From Endomicrobium sp. (GTDB lineage Bacteria; Elusimicrobiota; Endomicrobiia; Endomicrobiales; Endomicrobiaceae): DNA of 58,941 nucleotides. A program made the position numbers and the translations under genes. Under the pieces are notes generated by a model. The model had not been told where the DNA came from, ran no database searches, and saw nothing but the letters and a program-made list of their open reading frames with translations. Positions 39,319-47,030 of this stretch are shown here, in pieces. Where the stretch lies: contig JAITOB010000023.1 of the NCBI GenBank assembly GCA_031290155.1, forward strand, positions 1 to 58,941. Reading direction: 5' to 3'. Position 1 is the stretch's first letter. Every line of letters starts with the position of its first letter.

Positions 39319-39846
39319 ATGAGTGTATATAAAAGATACGATATATTGTTTATATTAATGTTTTTTGCTTTTATGTTTTTTGGCTGCAGTAAAGATAAAG
39401 CTGTTATTGAAGCGCCTCAGCCTATGGTTGAACAGCTTATAGAGAAATTTACTATAACGGAAACGCATAAAGGAAAGCTTAAAATGATTCTAGAAGCAGA
39501 ATCTGCTGTTGCAAACGAAAAGAACAATCTTGTTCATTTAAAACTGCCCGTAATAAAGTTTTATGATAAAAAAGGCGGTTATATTTCAACGCTTGCTGCT
39601 GAAAGTGCCGATATATGTATGAAGACATACGATATTAAAACTGTCGGCAAGTGTACTATAGACACTAAACGTAGCGAACATCTGCAGACTAATGACTTAA
39701 TGTATAATGCGGAAAAGGATTTGGTTTACAGCAGTAATAATGTCAAGATTACAAAACCCGGTGAAACTGTGTACGGCACAAGTTTTGAAGCTGATACAAA
39801 ACTCGATAAAATAGTCGTTAAAAACCATAGGATTGTATTTGATTAA
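39319..39846 (+). CDS. lptC: LPS export protein LptC-like, predicted lipoprotein
   Basis: The 175-residue protein has a short N-terminus, a hydrophobic stretch ending in MFFGCSKDK, which reads as a lipobox with Cys23, and then a beta-rich domain (ITETHKGKLKMILEAESAVA, KTYDIKTVGKCTIDT, NAEKDLVYSSNNVKI). This is the LptC/DUF1239 pattern of a beta-jellyroll that forms the inner-membrane end of the LPS bridge. The presence of lptA and lptB immediately after supports it. Classical LptC has an uncleaved membrane helix; here the signal looks lipoprotein-like. Confidence 0.82.
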   Translation: MSVYKRYDILFILMFFAFMFFGCSKDKAVIEAPQPMVEQLIEKFTITETHKGKLKMILEAESAVANEKNNLVHLKLPVIKFYDKKGGYISTLAAESADICMKTYDIKTVGKCTIDTKRSEHLQTNDLMYNAEKDLVYSSNNVKITKPGETVYGTSFEADTKLDKIVVKNHRIVFD

Positions 39847-40519
39847 ATCAAGCTGTGCATTATTTGTTCTTTGTATATTTATCGTTATTTTTTTCGCCGA
39901 TATTATTTCCGGGAAAACGATTGTAAGCGGAGATATTATGGAAGTAAGAGATGACGGAGATATTGTTATTTCAAAAGGCAATTCAAAAGCTGTTAATAAT
40001 GTAAATATTATAACAGCTGATCAAATGACTTACAATAAAAAAAGCTCTGCTCTTTCGGCATATGGAAACGTAAAAATGGTGTCAGAGACGTATGACGGCG
40101 AATTTATTGAATCCTATGGAGAATCTGCGCAGCATAATCTAAATGATGAAAATGGAACATTTTGTGGATATAGTGCCGTAGTTAAATATTTCATGAAATC
40201 ATCAAAATCGCCGCTTATTTTAAATGCTAGGAAAATTTCTGTAGACAGAAAGCGGGAAGTTTTGAGCGCTTATAATTGTGTTGAAGTTATAACTTTGTCC
40301 GGAACGATTTATTCGGACAATGTTGTTTTTGATAAGAAGACTCTTGGAGTAACTTTTAAAAAAGACGATAAAAGACCGGTAGCAGATATTTTGTATGACG
40401 GCCGAAAAGGTATTTATGAAGCGGATGAAATGATTTTTTATAATTCCGATGATAATAAAAAGATAATTATGAGCGGTTCTGTTACGGGAAAAATTGAAAT
40501 GGAAGATAAAATACAATGA
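39839..40519 (+). CDS. lptA: LPS transport periplasmic protein LptA-like (OstA domain)
   Basis: About 226 residues with an N-terminal signal segment (LIKSSCALFVLCIFIVIFFA) and repeated OstA-type strands (GDIMEVRDDGDIVISKGNSK, ITADQMTYNKKSSALSAYGN, VEVITLSGTIYSDNV). LptA oligomers form the periplasmic bridge between LptC and LptD. No ATG fits; TTG 39839 is preferred because AGGA lies six bases ahead, with another TTG at 39833 two codons upstream. It overlaps lptC at its start and lptB at its end. It is a little longer than enterobacterial LptA, which is common outside the Proteobacteria. Confidence 0.82.
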   Translation: MIKSSCALFVLCIFIVIFFADIISGKTIVSGDIMEVRDDGDIVISKGNSKAVNNVNIITADQMTYNKKSSALSAYGNVKMVSETYDGEFIESYGESAQHNLNDENGTFCGYSAVVKYFMKSSKSPLILNARKISVDRKREVLSAYNCVEVITLSGTIYSDNVVFDKKTLGVTFKKDDKRPVADILYDGRKGIYEADEMIFYNSDDNKKIIMSGSVTGKIEMEDKIQ

Positions 40520-41235
40520 TACTTAAAACCGAAAATTTATTTAAAAAATATAAATACAGAATGGTGGTAAACGGTATAAGCATAAGCGTAAGAGAAGGTG
40601 AAATTGTCGGACTGCTTGGACCTAATGGAGCCGGGAAAACGACAACTTTTTATATGACTGTGGGTCTTATAAAACCTTATGACGGCAGTATTTATCTTGA
40701 CGACATCGAAGTAACAGACTGGCCTATGTATCGTAGAGCAAGAGCTGGAATAGGTTATCTTTCGCAGGAGCCTTCAATATTTAGAGGACTTACTGTTGAA
40801 GATAATCTTATGGCTATAGCTCAAATGCTGCCCGTTTCTAAGCTTGAACAGGAAAAAAAAGTCTGTTTGCTTCTTGCTGATTTCGGACTTACAAAGCTGC
40901 GCAAGCAGCTGAGCGTCACTCTTTCCGGCGGAGAGAAAAGAAGACTGGAAATAGCAAGATCTCTTATAACAGATCCAAAATTTTTACTTTTAGACGAACC
41001 CTTTGTCGGTATTGATCCAATAACTGTTGATGATATACAAAAAGTTATTAAAAAGTTAAAAGAGAGAGGGCTTGGTATTCTTATAACAGATCATAATGTA
41101 AGAGAAACTCTTGAAATTATTGACAGAGCATATATAATTTATGAAGGTAAAATTATGCTTGAGGGAAATGCGAGAAAATTACTTGAAAGCAGTCAAGCCA
41201 GAAAAGTATATTTGGGTGATAATTTTAAAATGTGA
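40516..41235 (+). CDS. lptB: LPS export ABC transporter ATP-binding protein
   Basis: The 239-residue ATPase has Walker A GPNGAGKTT at residues 35-43, the Q-loop in YLSQEPSIFRGLTVEDNL (a string characteristic of LptB), the signature LSGGEKRRLEIARSL, and Walker B with FLLLDEPFVGIDP. With the membrane subunits LptF and LptG, not present here, it powers extraction of LPS from the inner membrane. Its ATG overlaps the lptA stop. In most genomes rpoN follows; here a dead hpf comes next after 115 bases. Confidence 0.97.
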   Translation: MILKTENLFKKYKYRMVVNGISISVREGEIVGLLGPNGAGKTTTFYMTVGLIKPYDGSIYLDDIEVTDWPMYRRARAGIGYLSQEPSIFRGLTVEDNLMAIAQMLPVSKLEQEKKVCLLLADFGLTKLRKQLSVTLSGGEKRRLEIARSLITDPKFLLLDEPFVGIDPITVDDIQKVIKKLKERGLGILITDHNVRETLEIIDRAYIIYEGKIMLEGNARKLLESSQARKVYLGDNFKM

Positions 41236-41350
41236 TTACTTCTCAGTTTGAATGGATATTAATAAATTAGTATACTTTTTAAAGAGACATTTCTACTTAT
41301 TAAATAAACCAGATCTTTAAATATTTGTTTTTTATAGAAGGAGGAGCGAT

Positions 41351-41753
41351 ATGCAGATTAATATCACAGTAAGACATTTGAAACTGACAGATTCAATTGA
41401 CGCGTATATCTGTAAAAAATTGCAAAAGCTGGCAAATTTTTTTTAGGGCAAAAGAACAATCCCCTGATCTATATGCTTCAATAGATCTAACCATAGACAA
41501 ACTTGAAAAACAACTCAAAAAACAAAAAAAGAAATTCCAAAAGTCCGCAGAAAAAATAATTTAAAGGTTTTAAAAAATAAAAAACGCAATATCGAAGAAG
41601 TGTTTTCCTACGACACTATGGAAGATTCAAAAATGAAAATCTCCGAAAATAAGACGTTTTGACTTAAAACCTGTAGCAGTAGAAGATGCTATTAATGAAA
41701 TGGATACTCTTGGATACAGGGTCTATGTGTTTAAAGACGGCTTGAGCGGATAA
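41351..41753 (+). pseudogene. hpf: Ribosome hibernation promoting factor, broken
   Basis: The ATG at 41351 has an excellent ribosome site (AGGAGGAG), and the text MQINITVRHLKLTDSIDAYI is typical Hpf/RaiA. A TAG follows at KLANFF. The coding text continues in another frame (LYASIDLTIDKLEKQLKKQK), and the C-terminal domain of the long form reads DLKPVAVEDAINEMDTLGYR before a TAA at 41751-41753. Three or more lesions are present. Hpf silences 70S ribosomes or forms 100S dimers in starvation. Position between lptB and ptsN is the conserved one. Confidence 0.9.
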
Positions 41754-41804
41754 GATTAGCGTCCTGTGCTGTAATGAGAACGAATCAAAATAGGAGATAA
41801 AGCA

Positions 41805-42263
41805 ATGCAGATTATGGATTTTCTAAACCAGAGTTCGATTTTAGTGGATTTAAACTCAGCGGATAAAAAATCAGCAATAATTGAGCTTGTAGAAGTTTTA
41901 AAAGATACAAAAAAAGCAAAAAAAACTGATGAGATTATCAATGTTATTTTAGAGCGTGAAAAACTTGGCTCTACAGGAATCGGACAAGGCGTTGCAATAC
42001 CTCATGGAAAAACTGCTGTTGTACACGAACAAATGGGTGTATTAGGAATTTCTCGTAAAGGCATAGAATTTAATTCTCTTGACGGAGAACTGGTACATAC
42101 AATCTTCCTTTTGGTTGGTCCTGTAGAAATATCCGGCCAGCATTTGAAAGCACTATCTAGAATTTCAAGACTCTTTAAAGATAAGTTTTTAAGACAGGCT
42201 ATAAGAGATGCTGTTACGGCAGAAGAAGTTGTAAAAATAATACAACAAGAGGATTCCTATTAA
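41805..42263 (+). CDS. ptsN: PTS IIA-like nitrogen-regulatory protein PtsN
   Basis: The 152-residue protein is an intact fructose/mannitol-type EIIA domain: STGIGQGVAIPHGKTA has the phosphorylatable histidine (His67), followed by FNSLDGELVHTIFLLVGP and a C-terminal HLKALSRISRLFKDK. In other bacteria PtsN takes phosphate from the EI(Ntr)-NPr chain and controls potassium uptake and other processes. The HPr, EI and HPr-kinase genes nearby are all dead, so its phosphate donor in this organism is unclear. It lies five bases ahead of the hprK remnant and may act unphosphorylated. Confidence 0.93.
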   Translation: MQIMDFLNQSSILVDLNSADKKSAIIELVEVLKDTKKAKKTDEIINVILEREKLGSTGIGQGVAIPHGKTAVVHEQMGVLGISRKGIEFNSLDGELVHTIFLLVGPVEISGQHLKALSRISRLFKDKFLRQAIRDAVTAEEVVKIIQQEDSY

Positions 42264-42267
42264 TTTT

Positions 42268-43196
42268 ATGGATGTAAATACTCTTTTCAAGGAAAAGGGC
42301 AAAGATTTTAAACTTGAACTTCTGGCAGGTTCCGATGGGCTCAACAGAAAAATTACAATGCGCGACCTCAACAGACCAGGGCTTGCATTTGCTGGATTTT
42401 TTGAACATTTTCCATATAAGCGCGTACAGGTTATAGGATTAAGCGAGTATGAATATTTGATACGTTTGAGTTATGACGTACAGGTTGAAATATTAAGCAG
42501 GATATTTTCAAACAGAGATGCTGTATGTTGTATTTTAACTAGAGGATTTAAACCGACCGGTGCAATGATTAAAGTGTTTACTGGTTTAAAAGTGCCTCTT
42601 TTAAGAACAGAATTTGTGTTTTCTTCGCTTATGGGTGATTTGGCTTATTATTTTGACGGTAAACTCGCTTCTTCTATTAAAATGCATGGAGTTTTAACAA
42701 GCGTTTACGGACTGGGTATTTTATTTTAATCATAGGAAAATCTTCTATGGGTAAGTTGGAATGTGCTGTTGAACTTGTAAAAAGAGGATATAAATTTGTT
42801 GCAGATGACGTTGTAAATATCGTAAAACGCTCAGGAAATAATTTAATAGGGAGTAGTTTAGAAATTACAAAAAATCTTATAGAAGTAAAAGGTATAGGGA
42901 TAATCGATATTAAAGATATTTTTGGCATAGGCAATATTTTAGACAAAACTAATATAGAACTTGTAATAAAGTTTGAAGAATGGAAATATGTAAAAGAATA
43001 TGACAGGTTGGGAATCGATGAAACTTATACAGAGATTTTAAAAGTAAGAGTCCCTGAAGTAAGAATTCCCGTAGGACCCAGCAGAAATCTTGCGGTGCTT
43101 GTTGAAACTGCAAGTTTAAATCAGAGGCTTAAAAATAAAGGACATTTTACGGCAAGAGATTTAAACGATAGATTACTAAAAGAAATAAATAAATAA
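42268..43196 (+). pseudogene. hprK: HPr kinase/phosphorylase, frameshifted with a degraded P-loop
   Basis: The N-terminal half (42268-42729) reads as HprK up to GVLTSVYGLGILF and then hits TAA. One base later in phase the text goes on as IIGKSSMGKLECAVELVKRG, the Walker A region, and continues to a normal C-terminus (EVRIPVGPSRNLAVLVETA) ending at 43196. The usual motif is GESGIGKSE; here the key Ser after GK is Leu, so the nucleotide site is altered besides the one-base deletion in a T-run. HprK phosphorylates HPr at serine for carbon control. With HPr itself dead it has no substrate. Confidence 0.9.
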
Positions 43197-43199
43197 TGT

Positions 43200-44075
43200 A
43201 TGATAAATTTATATATAATCTCGGGAATGTCAGGCGCTGGAAAAAGCCAGGTTCTCAAAATCTTTGAGGATTTTGGTTTTGTATGCGTTGATAATATGCC
43301 TGTTCAAATGGTTTCTGATTTTGCTGGTATATGTATTAACAATCCAGATAAATATAGGCATGTAGCAATAAGTATAGATTCGCGTGCCGGTAAATCTCTC
43401 GAGTCTTTTACAGGTTTGCTTGCAGTATTGAAAAATAAAAAAATAAGCTATAAAGTTCTTTTTTTTAATGCTTCTGATGCGGTGCTTCTCAGACGTTATT
43501 CTGAAACTCGTCGTCGTCATCCTTTAGGACAATCAGTGCCTGTAGGAATAAAACTTGAGAGAAAAATTATAAACAAAATTTTTATGCTTGCGGATGAAGT
43601 TATAGATACCTCAAACTTAACTATTGGCGAACTAAAAAAATTGATTTCAATATTTACCGGCACTCGTCACTTTGGAAAACGATATTTAAATATTTCTGTT
43701 ATTTCTTTTGGATATAAATATGGATTGCCTAATGATGCGGATATAGTTTATGATGTGCGTTTTATAACGAATCCAAATTATGTGCACAATTTAAAGTTTC
43801 AAACAGGCAGAGACAAAGCTGTTAAAGAATATATAGAAAAACAGAAAGAATTTGCGCCTTTCTTTAATTTATTTTCAAAACTTATAAATATAACTCTTAT
43901 GGGGTATATTAATGAAGGCAAAAGCTACCTTACTATAGCTGTAGGCTGTACCGGCGGACGTCACAGATCAGTTTTTACCGCTGAGAAACTTGTAAAATTT
44001 TTAAAAAGTAAAAAATATAAAGTGAAACTTAATCACAGAGATATTTTACAAGATAGAGTCAATGCTCTTAGATGA
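43200..44075 (+). CDS. rapZ: RNase adapter protein RapZ (YvcJ family)
   Basis: The 291-residue protein has an N-terminal P-loop (GMSGAGKS, residues 9-16) and VCVDNMP, then SETRRRHPLGQ. The C-terminal RNA-binding domain contains GCTGGRHRSVFTAEKL. In enterobacteria RapZ guides RNase E to the GlmZ/GlmY sRNAs to tune glucosamine-6-phosphate synthase; in Bacillus the homologue affects competence. The gene is intact although its neighbours hprK and the PTS genes are dead. Start ATG 43200 lies three bases after hprK. Whether it still has RNase E/G as partner is doubtful, since rng is damaged. Confidence 0.95.
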   Translation: MINLYIISGMSGAGKSQVLKIFEDFGFVCVDNMPVQMVSDFAGICINNPDKYRHVAISIDSRAGKSLESFTGLLAVLKNKKISYKVLFFNASDAVLLRRYSETRRRHPLGQSVPVGIKLERKIINKIFMLADEVIDTSNLTIGELKKLISIFTGTRHFGKRYLNISVISFGYKYGLPNDADIVYDVRFITNPNYVHNLKFQTGRDKAVKEYIEKQKEFAPFFNLFSKLINITLMGYINEGKSYLTIAVGCTGGRHRSVFTAEKLVKFLKSKKYKVKLNHRDILQDRVNALR

Positions 44076-44114
44076 AATAACAGATTGTATCTTTTTATGA
44101 GGAGAATCTAAAAG

Positions 44115-44528
44115 ATGATTAAAATTGTTATTGCAGCGCATGGAGAATTGGCGCAGGAATTAGTAAATTCTGCAGAAATTATCGCGGGTAAAAGGTCTAA
44201 TTTATATGCTGTTAATAGAGATCTCAACGATAGTTTAATGCTTATGTATGACAGAGTGAACAGTCTTTTGAAAAGTATAAATGATAAGGACGACACTTGA
44301 TACTTACTGATATGCTTGGGGAACTCCCTGTAACGCGGCTCCAATGTGTAGAGCTTTTATACGGAAGTTCTTTCCGGAGTCAATCTGCCGATGGTATTAT
44401 CTGCTATATTTTCAAGTAAGAATACGGCGGAGTGCTTCAGATGTAGCTGAAAAAATTTTAATTGACGGGCAAAAAGCATAATAAATGTAAAGAAAGTCTT
44501 GCTAAAAAGTAAATTTATTTTTCTTTAA
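44115..44528 (+). pseudogene. Mannose-type PTS enzyme IIA, frameshifted
   Basis: The start (MIKIVIAAHGELAQELVNSA) with the active-site histidine in AAHGELA is intact, and the first 61 codons run to a TGA at DDT. Later frames give DDTLILTDMLG, GTPCNAAPMCRAFI, VNLPMVLSAIFSS and AEKILIDGQKS, the recognisable IIA order. At least three frame changes occur. It was the first of the sugar-specific PTS genes that follow rapZ. Confidence 0.85.
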
Positions 44529-44610
44529 TTTAAATAAAATTACATTTTTGATAAATATTGCGGCTGCGCTTTGACCGAAAAGCGAAAATAATTTAGTTTC
44601 AGGAATAAAA

Positions 44611-45126
44611 ATGTCTATAGTCTTAGTAAGAATAGATGACAGGCTCATACACGAACAAATAGTGCAAAGCTGGCTGAGAAAATGTAGGTATTGACACTGT
44701 GTTGGTTGTTTCAGGATGTTGTGGCTAAAGATGTGATGCAGCAAACGCTGATGACTATGGTTATGCCTGATAGTATAAAACTTTATATAAAAAATCTTAA
44801 GGATGGCCGCAAATGCTGTAATAAACGGGCAATATTCCAAAAAAGTAATGATTTTGACTATGAATCCGTCAGATGTATTATATATGATAGAAAATGCTGC
44901 TGTTTTTAAGTCCATAAATATCGGAGAGGGGGGGGATGCATTTTATAAACGGTAAAAGGCAGCTTTTATATAATTTCTATGTAGATGATAATGATGTGAA
45001 AATCTATATAAAATATGTTCTAAAGGTATAGAAATAGACGGTCGAGTTCTCCCCGGCGATACTAAAACCAGGATTGTTTCAGTAATTGAGAAAGAATATC
45101 AAGCGTTATCTAAGGCTGTAAAATGA
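44611..45126 (+). pseudogene. Mannose-type PTS enzyme IIB, frameshifted
   Basis: ATG 44611 starts MSIVLVRIDDRLIHEQIVQS, with the phosphorylated histidine context RLIHEQI. The frame breaks near 44690. Further parts are VLVVS, then NIG next to an 8-G tract, MHFINGKRQLLYNFYVDDND and KGIEIDGRVLPGDTKTRIVS, with a stop at 45124-45126. The G-tract at 44928-44935 lies exactly at one break. Confidence 0.87.
44928..44935 (+). repeat. Run of eight G at a frameshift in dead PTS IIB
   Basis: The text before is ...INIGE and the text after, MHFINGKRQLL, is in another phase. Seven or ten G would keep both in one frame, so the run has changed length by one base relative to an open gene. Confidence 0.82.
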
Positions 45127-45785
45127 GGAAAGTTAAATTTTTTTTTGAGTGGGATATTTTAAATTAGTTATAATCTTATTAATGTGCTGACAAGAAGATA
45201 TGAGTTGTATCGTAAAAAACTTAAAGACAATATAAATAATGCCGTAATTGCGGTAGGCGATGAATCTGAAGTTTAAAATATGGCAATACAATAAAAGTCA
45301 AAAGAACAAGGTCTGGATAATATTTAGTTTACGATAAATACAGAAGGACATCTTTAGTAGATCATTTCTTTGCGAACGATATAAAGCATAAAGATTGTAT
45401 GTTTGGATATTATGAAGAAAAGGCGATTTATACTGCTTTTACAAAAGGGGCTGCAATAATCCTTAAGAGAAGCGGTAAGGTTGGTGGAAAAGATGTTGAA
45501 ATTACAAAAGAAATATCACCGTGTTTAAAAACGGTTATAATGTTGCATATTAAATTAAAAATAATTCGTCTGAAGTTCTTGATGTTTCTTTTTCTTCGGA
45601 ACAAATTTTTGCTTTTTTATCAAAAACCAAAGATGATTTTTGTGATATAAAGTCAATTGATTTATTGAATTGAAATTTTCTGAAAAGGAACGATTTATTT
45701 ATTTATCATGTGGAAGCGATTTAAAATTCTGATAATGGATATGAAAAAAACTTATCAAGGAACAACGGCTGTCAGTTTTAAATAA
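45127..45785 (+). pseudogene. Fragment of a GH57 alpha-glucanotransferase/amylase C-terminal domain
   Basis: Scattered frames give YNLINVLTRRYELYRKKLKD, YRRTSLVDHFFANDIKHKDC, YEEKAIYTAFTKGAAIILKR, VGGKDVEITKEISPC and IKNNSSEVLDVSFSSEQIFA. The RRTSLVDHFF block and the following beta-sandwich text recall the DUF1926 domain at the C-terminus of GH57 amylases and 4-alpha-glucanotransferases. The catalytic barrel is missing, and the fragment is stuck between PTS IIB and IIC remnants. Family call from memory; moderate. Confidence 0.5.
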
Positions 45786-45794
45786 CGGATAATT

Positions 45795-45918
45795 ATGATT
45801 GAAAATATTGTTTGCTTGCGTTTATTGCGCCTTTATGCAGTGCGGACTTCCGATAGCCGGTTTTGGCATGGTAATATATAGTTTCAGGAATATAAAAGTA
45901 CAGTTTAAGAGAAGATAG
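45795..45918 (+). pseudogene. Possible tail of mannose-type PTS enzyme IIC
   Basis: About 40 codons (FACVYCAFMQCGLPIAGFGM, then VIYSFRNIKVQFKRR, stop 45916-45918) end one base before the IID start. The position and the LPIAGFGM block are compatible with the end of a IIC membrane subunit. If so, most of the gene has been deleted together with the front of the GH57 gene. Confidence 0.35.
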
Positions 45919-45919
45919 T

Positions 45920-46729
45920 ATGATTAAAATATATTCTAAAATGTTTACAAAATCTTTTTTATTCAATCTTTATGGAATTTTGAAAGAATACAGAACATCG
46001 GTTTCTTATTTGTATTGAAATCTTTTTTATGTAAAATTTATTTAAACAAAGATAGAAGAAAAGAAGCTGTTTTAAAGCATACAGTGTTTTTTAATACTTA
46101 TCCTTATACGGCAATGTAATAATTGCTATTGTTGCAAATAAAGAGAAAAAAATAGCTGAAAAGCGGTAATTATGAAAAATTTCAGAAGTAAATGAGATTA
46201 AAATACGATGGCAGCTCCTTTAGAGCCGCAATAGGCGTATTCGTTTTTTTTTGGGTACATTAGCCTTCAGCGGCGCTTGTAAGCATTTTTATGGTGGTGC
46301 TTTTTTCTAAAATACTGGATAAGTTTGAGATTTATAATATTCTGGTGTTGTTGGTGTTTTTTTGTTCTCTGTAATATTGTGCATATTCCATTAAGATATT
46401 GGTTTATGTTTATGAGTTTCAAACTTGATAAGGGCAGCATTCTTATACTGCCAAAAAGCTTGAATTTAAAATTTTGCGGGAAGTAGCGCGTTATGGAGGA
46501 CTTATATTTGCAGTTGCTGCCTTGTTGTAATATATAAAATTTTGGATTTTCATTAAACAAAGTATTTTTGGGAATTAATAAAGTATTTTTGGGAATTAAT
46601 ATTGACGATGCGTTTGTGTATGTTGTTTGCTTGGTCTTTCCAATTATGTTATCATGGAAGTTCGGCGCAACTTGTTTGTTCTACACTGTAATATTGATGT
46701 CTATTATAATAGCATATTTAGGAATATAA
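45920..46729 (+). pseudogene. Mannose-type PTS enzyme IID, decayed
   Basis: ATG 45920 starts MIKIYSKMFTKSFLFNLYGI; later frames give GFLFVLKSF, KEAVLKHTVFFNTYPYTAM, IIAIVANKEKKIAE, NTMAAPLEPQ and FWGTLRPS-like text, all in the order of the IID membrane subunit. The C-terminal frame ends VILMSIIIAYLGI with TAA at 46727-46729. There are many breaks, including a 21-base tandem duplication. The IID subunit helps form the sugar channel with IIC. Confidence 0.8.
46559..46600 (+). repeat. Perfect 21-base tandem duplication in dead IID
   Basis: Bases 46559-46579 are repeated exactly at 46580-46600 (unit begins AAAGTATTTTTGGG). The unit is seven codons long, so the duplication alone keeps phase. It looks like a recent replication slip. 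Confidence 0.9.
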
Positions 46730-46732
46730 AAA

Positions 46733-46992
46733 ATGAAAGAAAAAATTATTGTCGTTTTAAGAAAATGGGCTTGCACGCAAGACCTGCAGCCATGCTTGTC
46801 CAGACTGTAACAGGGTATAAGTCAACAGTAAAAATTTTAAAAAATGATTTTGAAGTTGATGCAAAAAGCATTACGGGCATTATGACTTTGGCTGCCGGAC
46901 ATGGGACTAAATTAAAATTTGTTGTTGACGGACCGGATGAAAATGAAGTTTTGGATGCAATTGAAAATTTATTTACAAGAATGAAAGATTAA
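46733..46992 (+). pseudogene. ptsH: PTS phosphocarrier HPr, frameshifted
   Basis: ATG 46733 starts MKEKIIVVLRK and then the frame is lost in an A-run; the rest, KKMGLHARPAAMLVQTVTGY to ENLFTRMKD, is one phase away. The active histidine (GLHARPAA) and the KSITGIMTLAAGHG region that carries Ser46 are still readable. It has one lesion only, so it is among the youngest pseudogenes here. A frame from further upstream could in principle start in the IID remnant but gives no sensible N-terminus. Confidence 0.85.
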
Positions 46993-47030
46993 ATTATAAC
47001 TCTTACAAGCTTATCAAATTAGAGGTGAAA

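Noticed and set aside
42700-42760. Programmed frameshift in hprK, as in prfB
   Set aside because: No internal ribosome-binding stimulator or slippery codon is placed as in prfB, the P-loop is also mutated, and all partner genes are broken.
46733-46800. HPr made from an alternative upstream start in the second frame
   Set aside because: The upstream extension runs through the end of the IID remnant and gives no HPr-like N-terminus, while the true N-terminus MKEKIIVV is present in the other frame.
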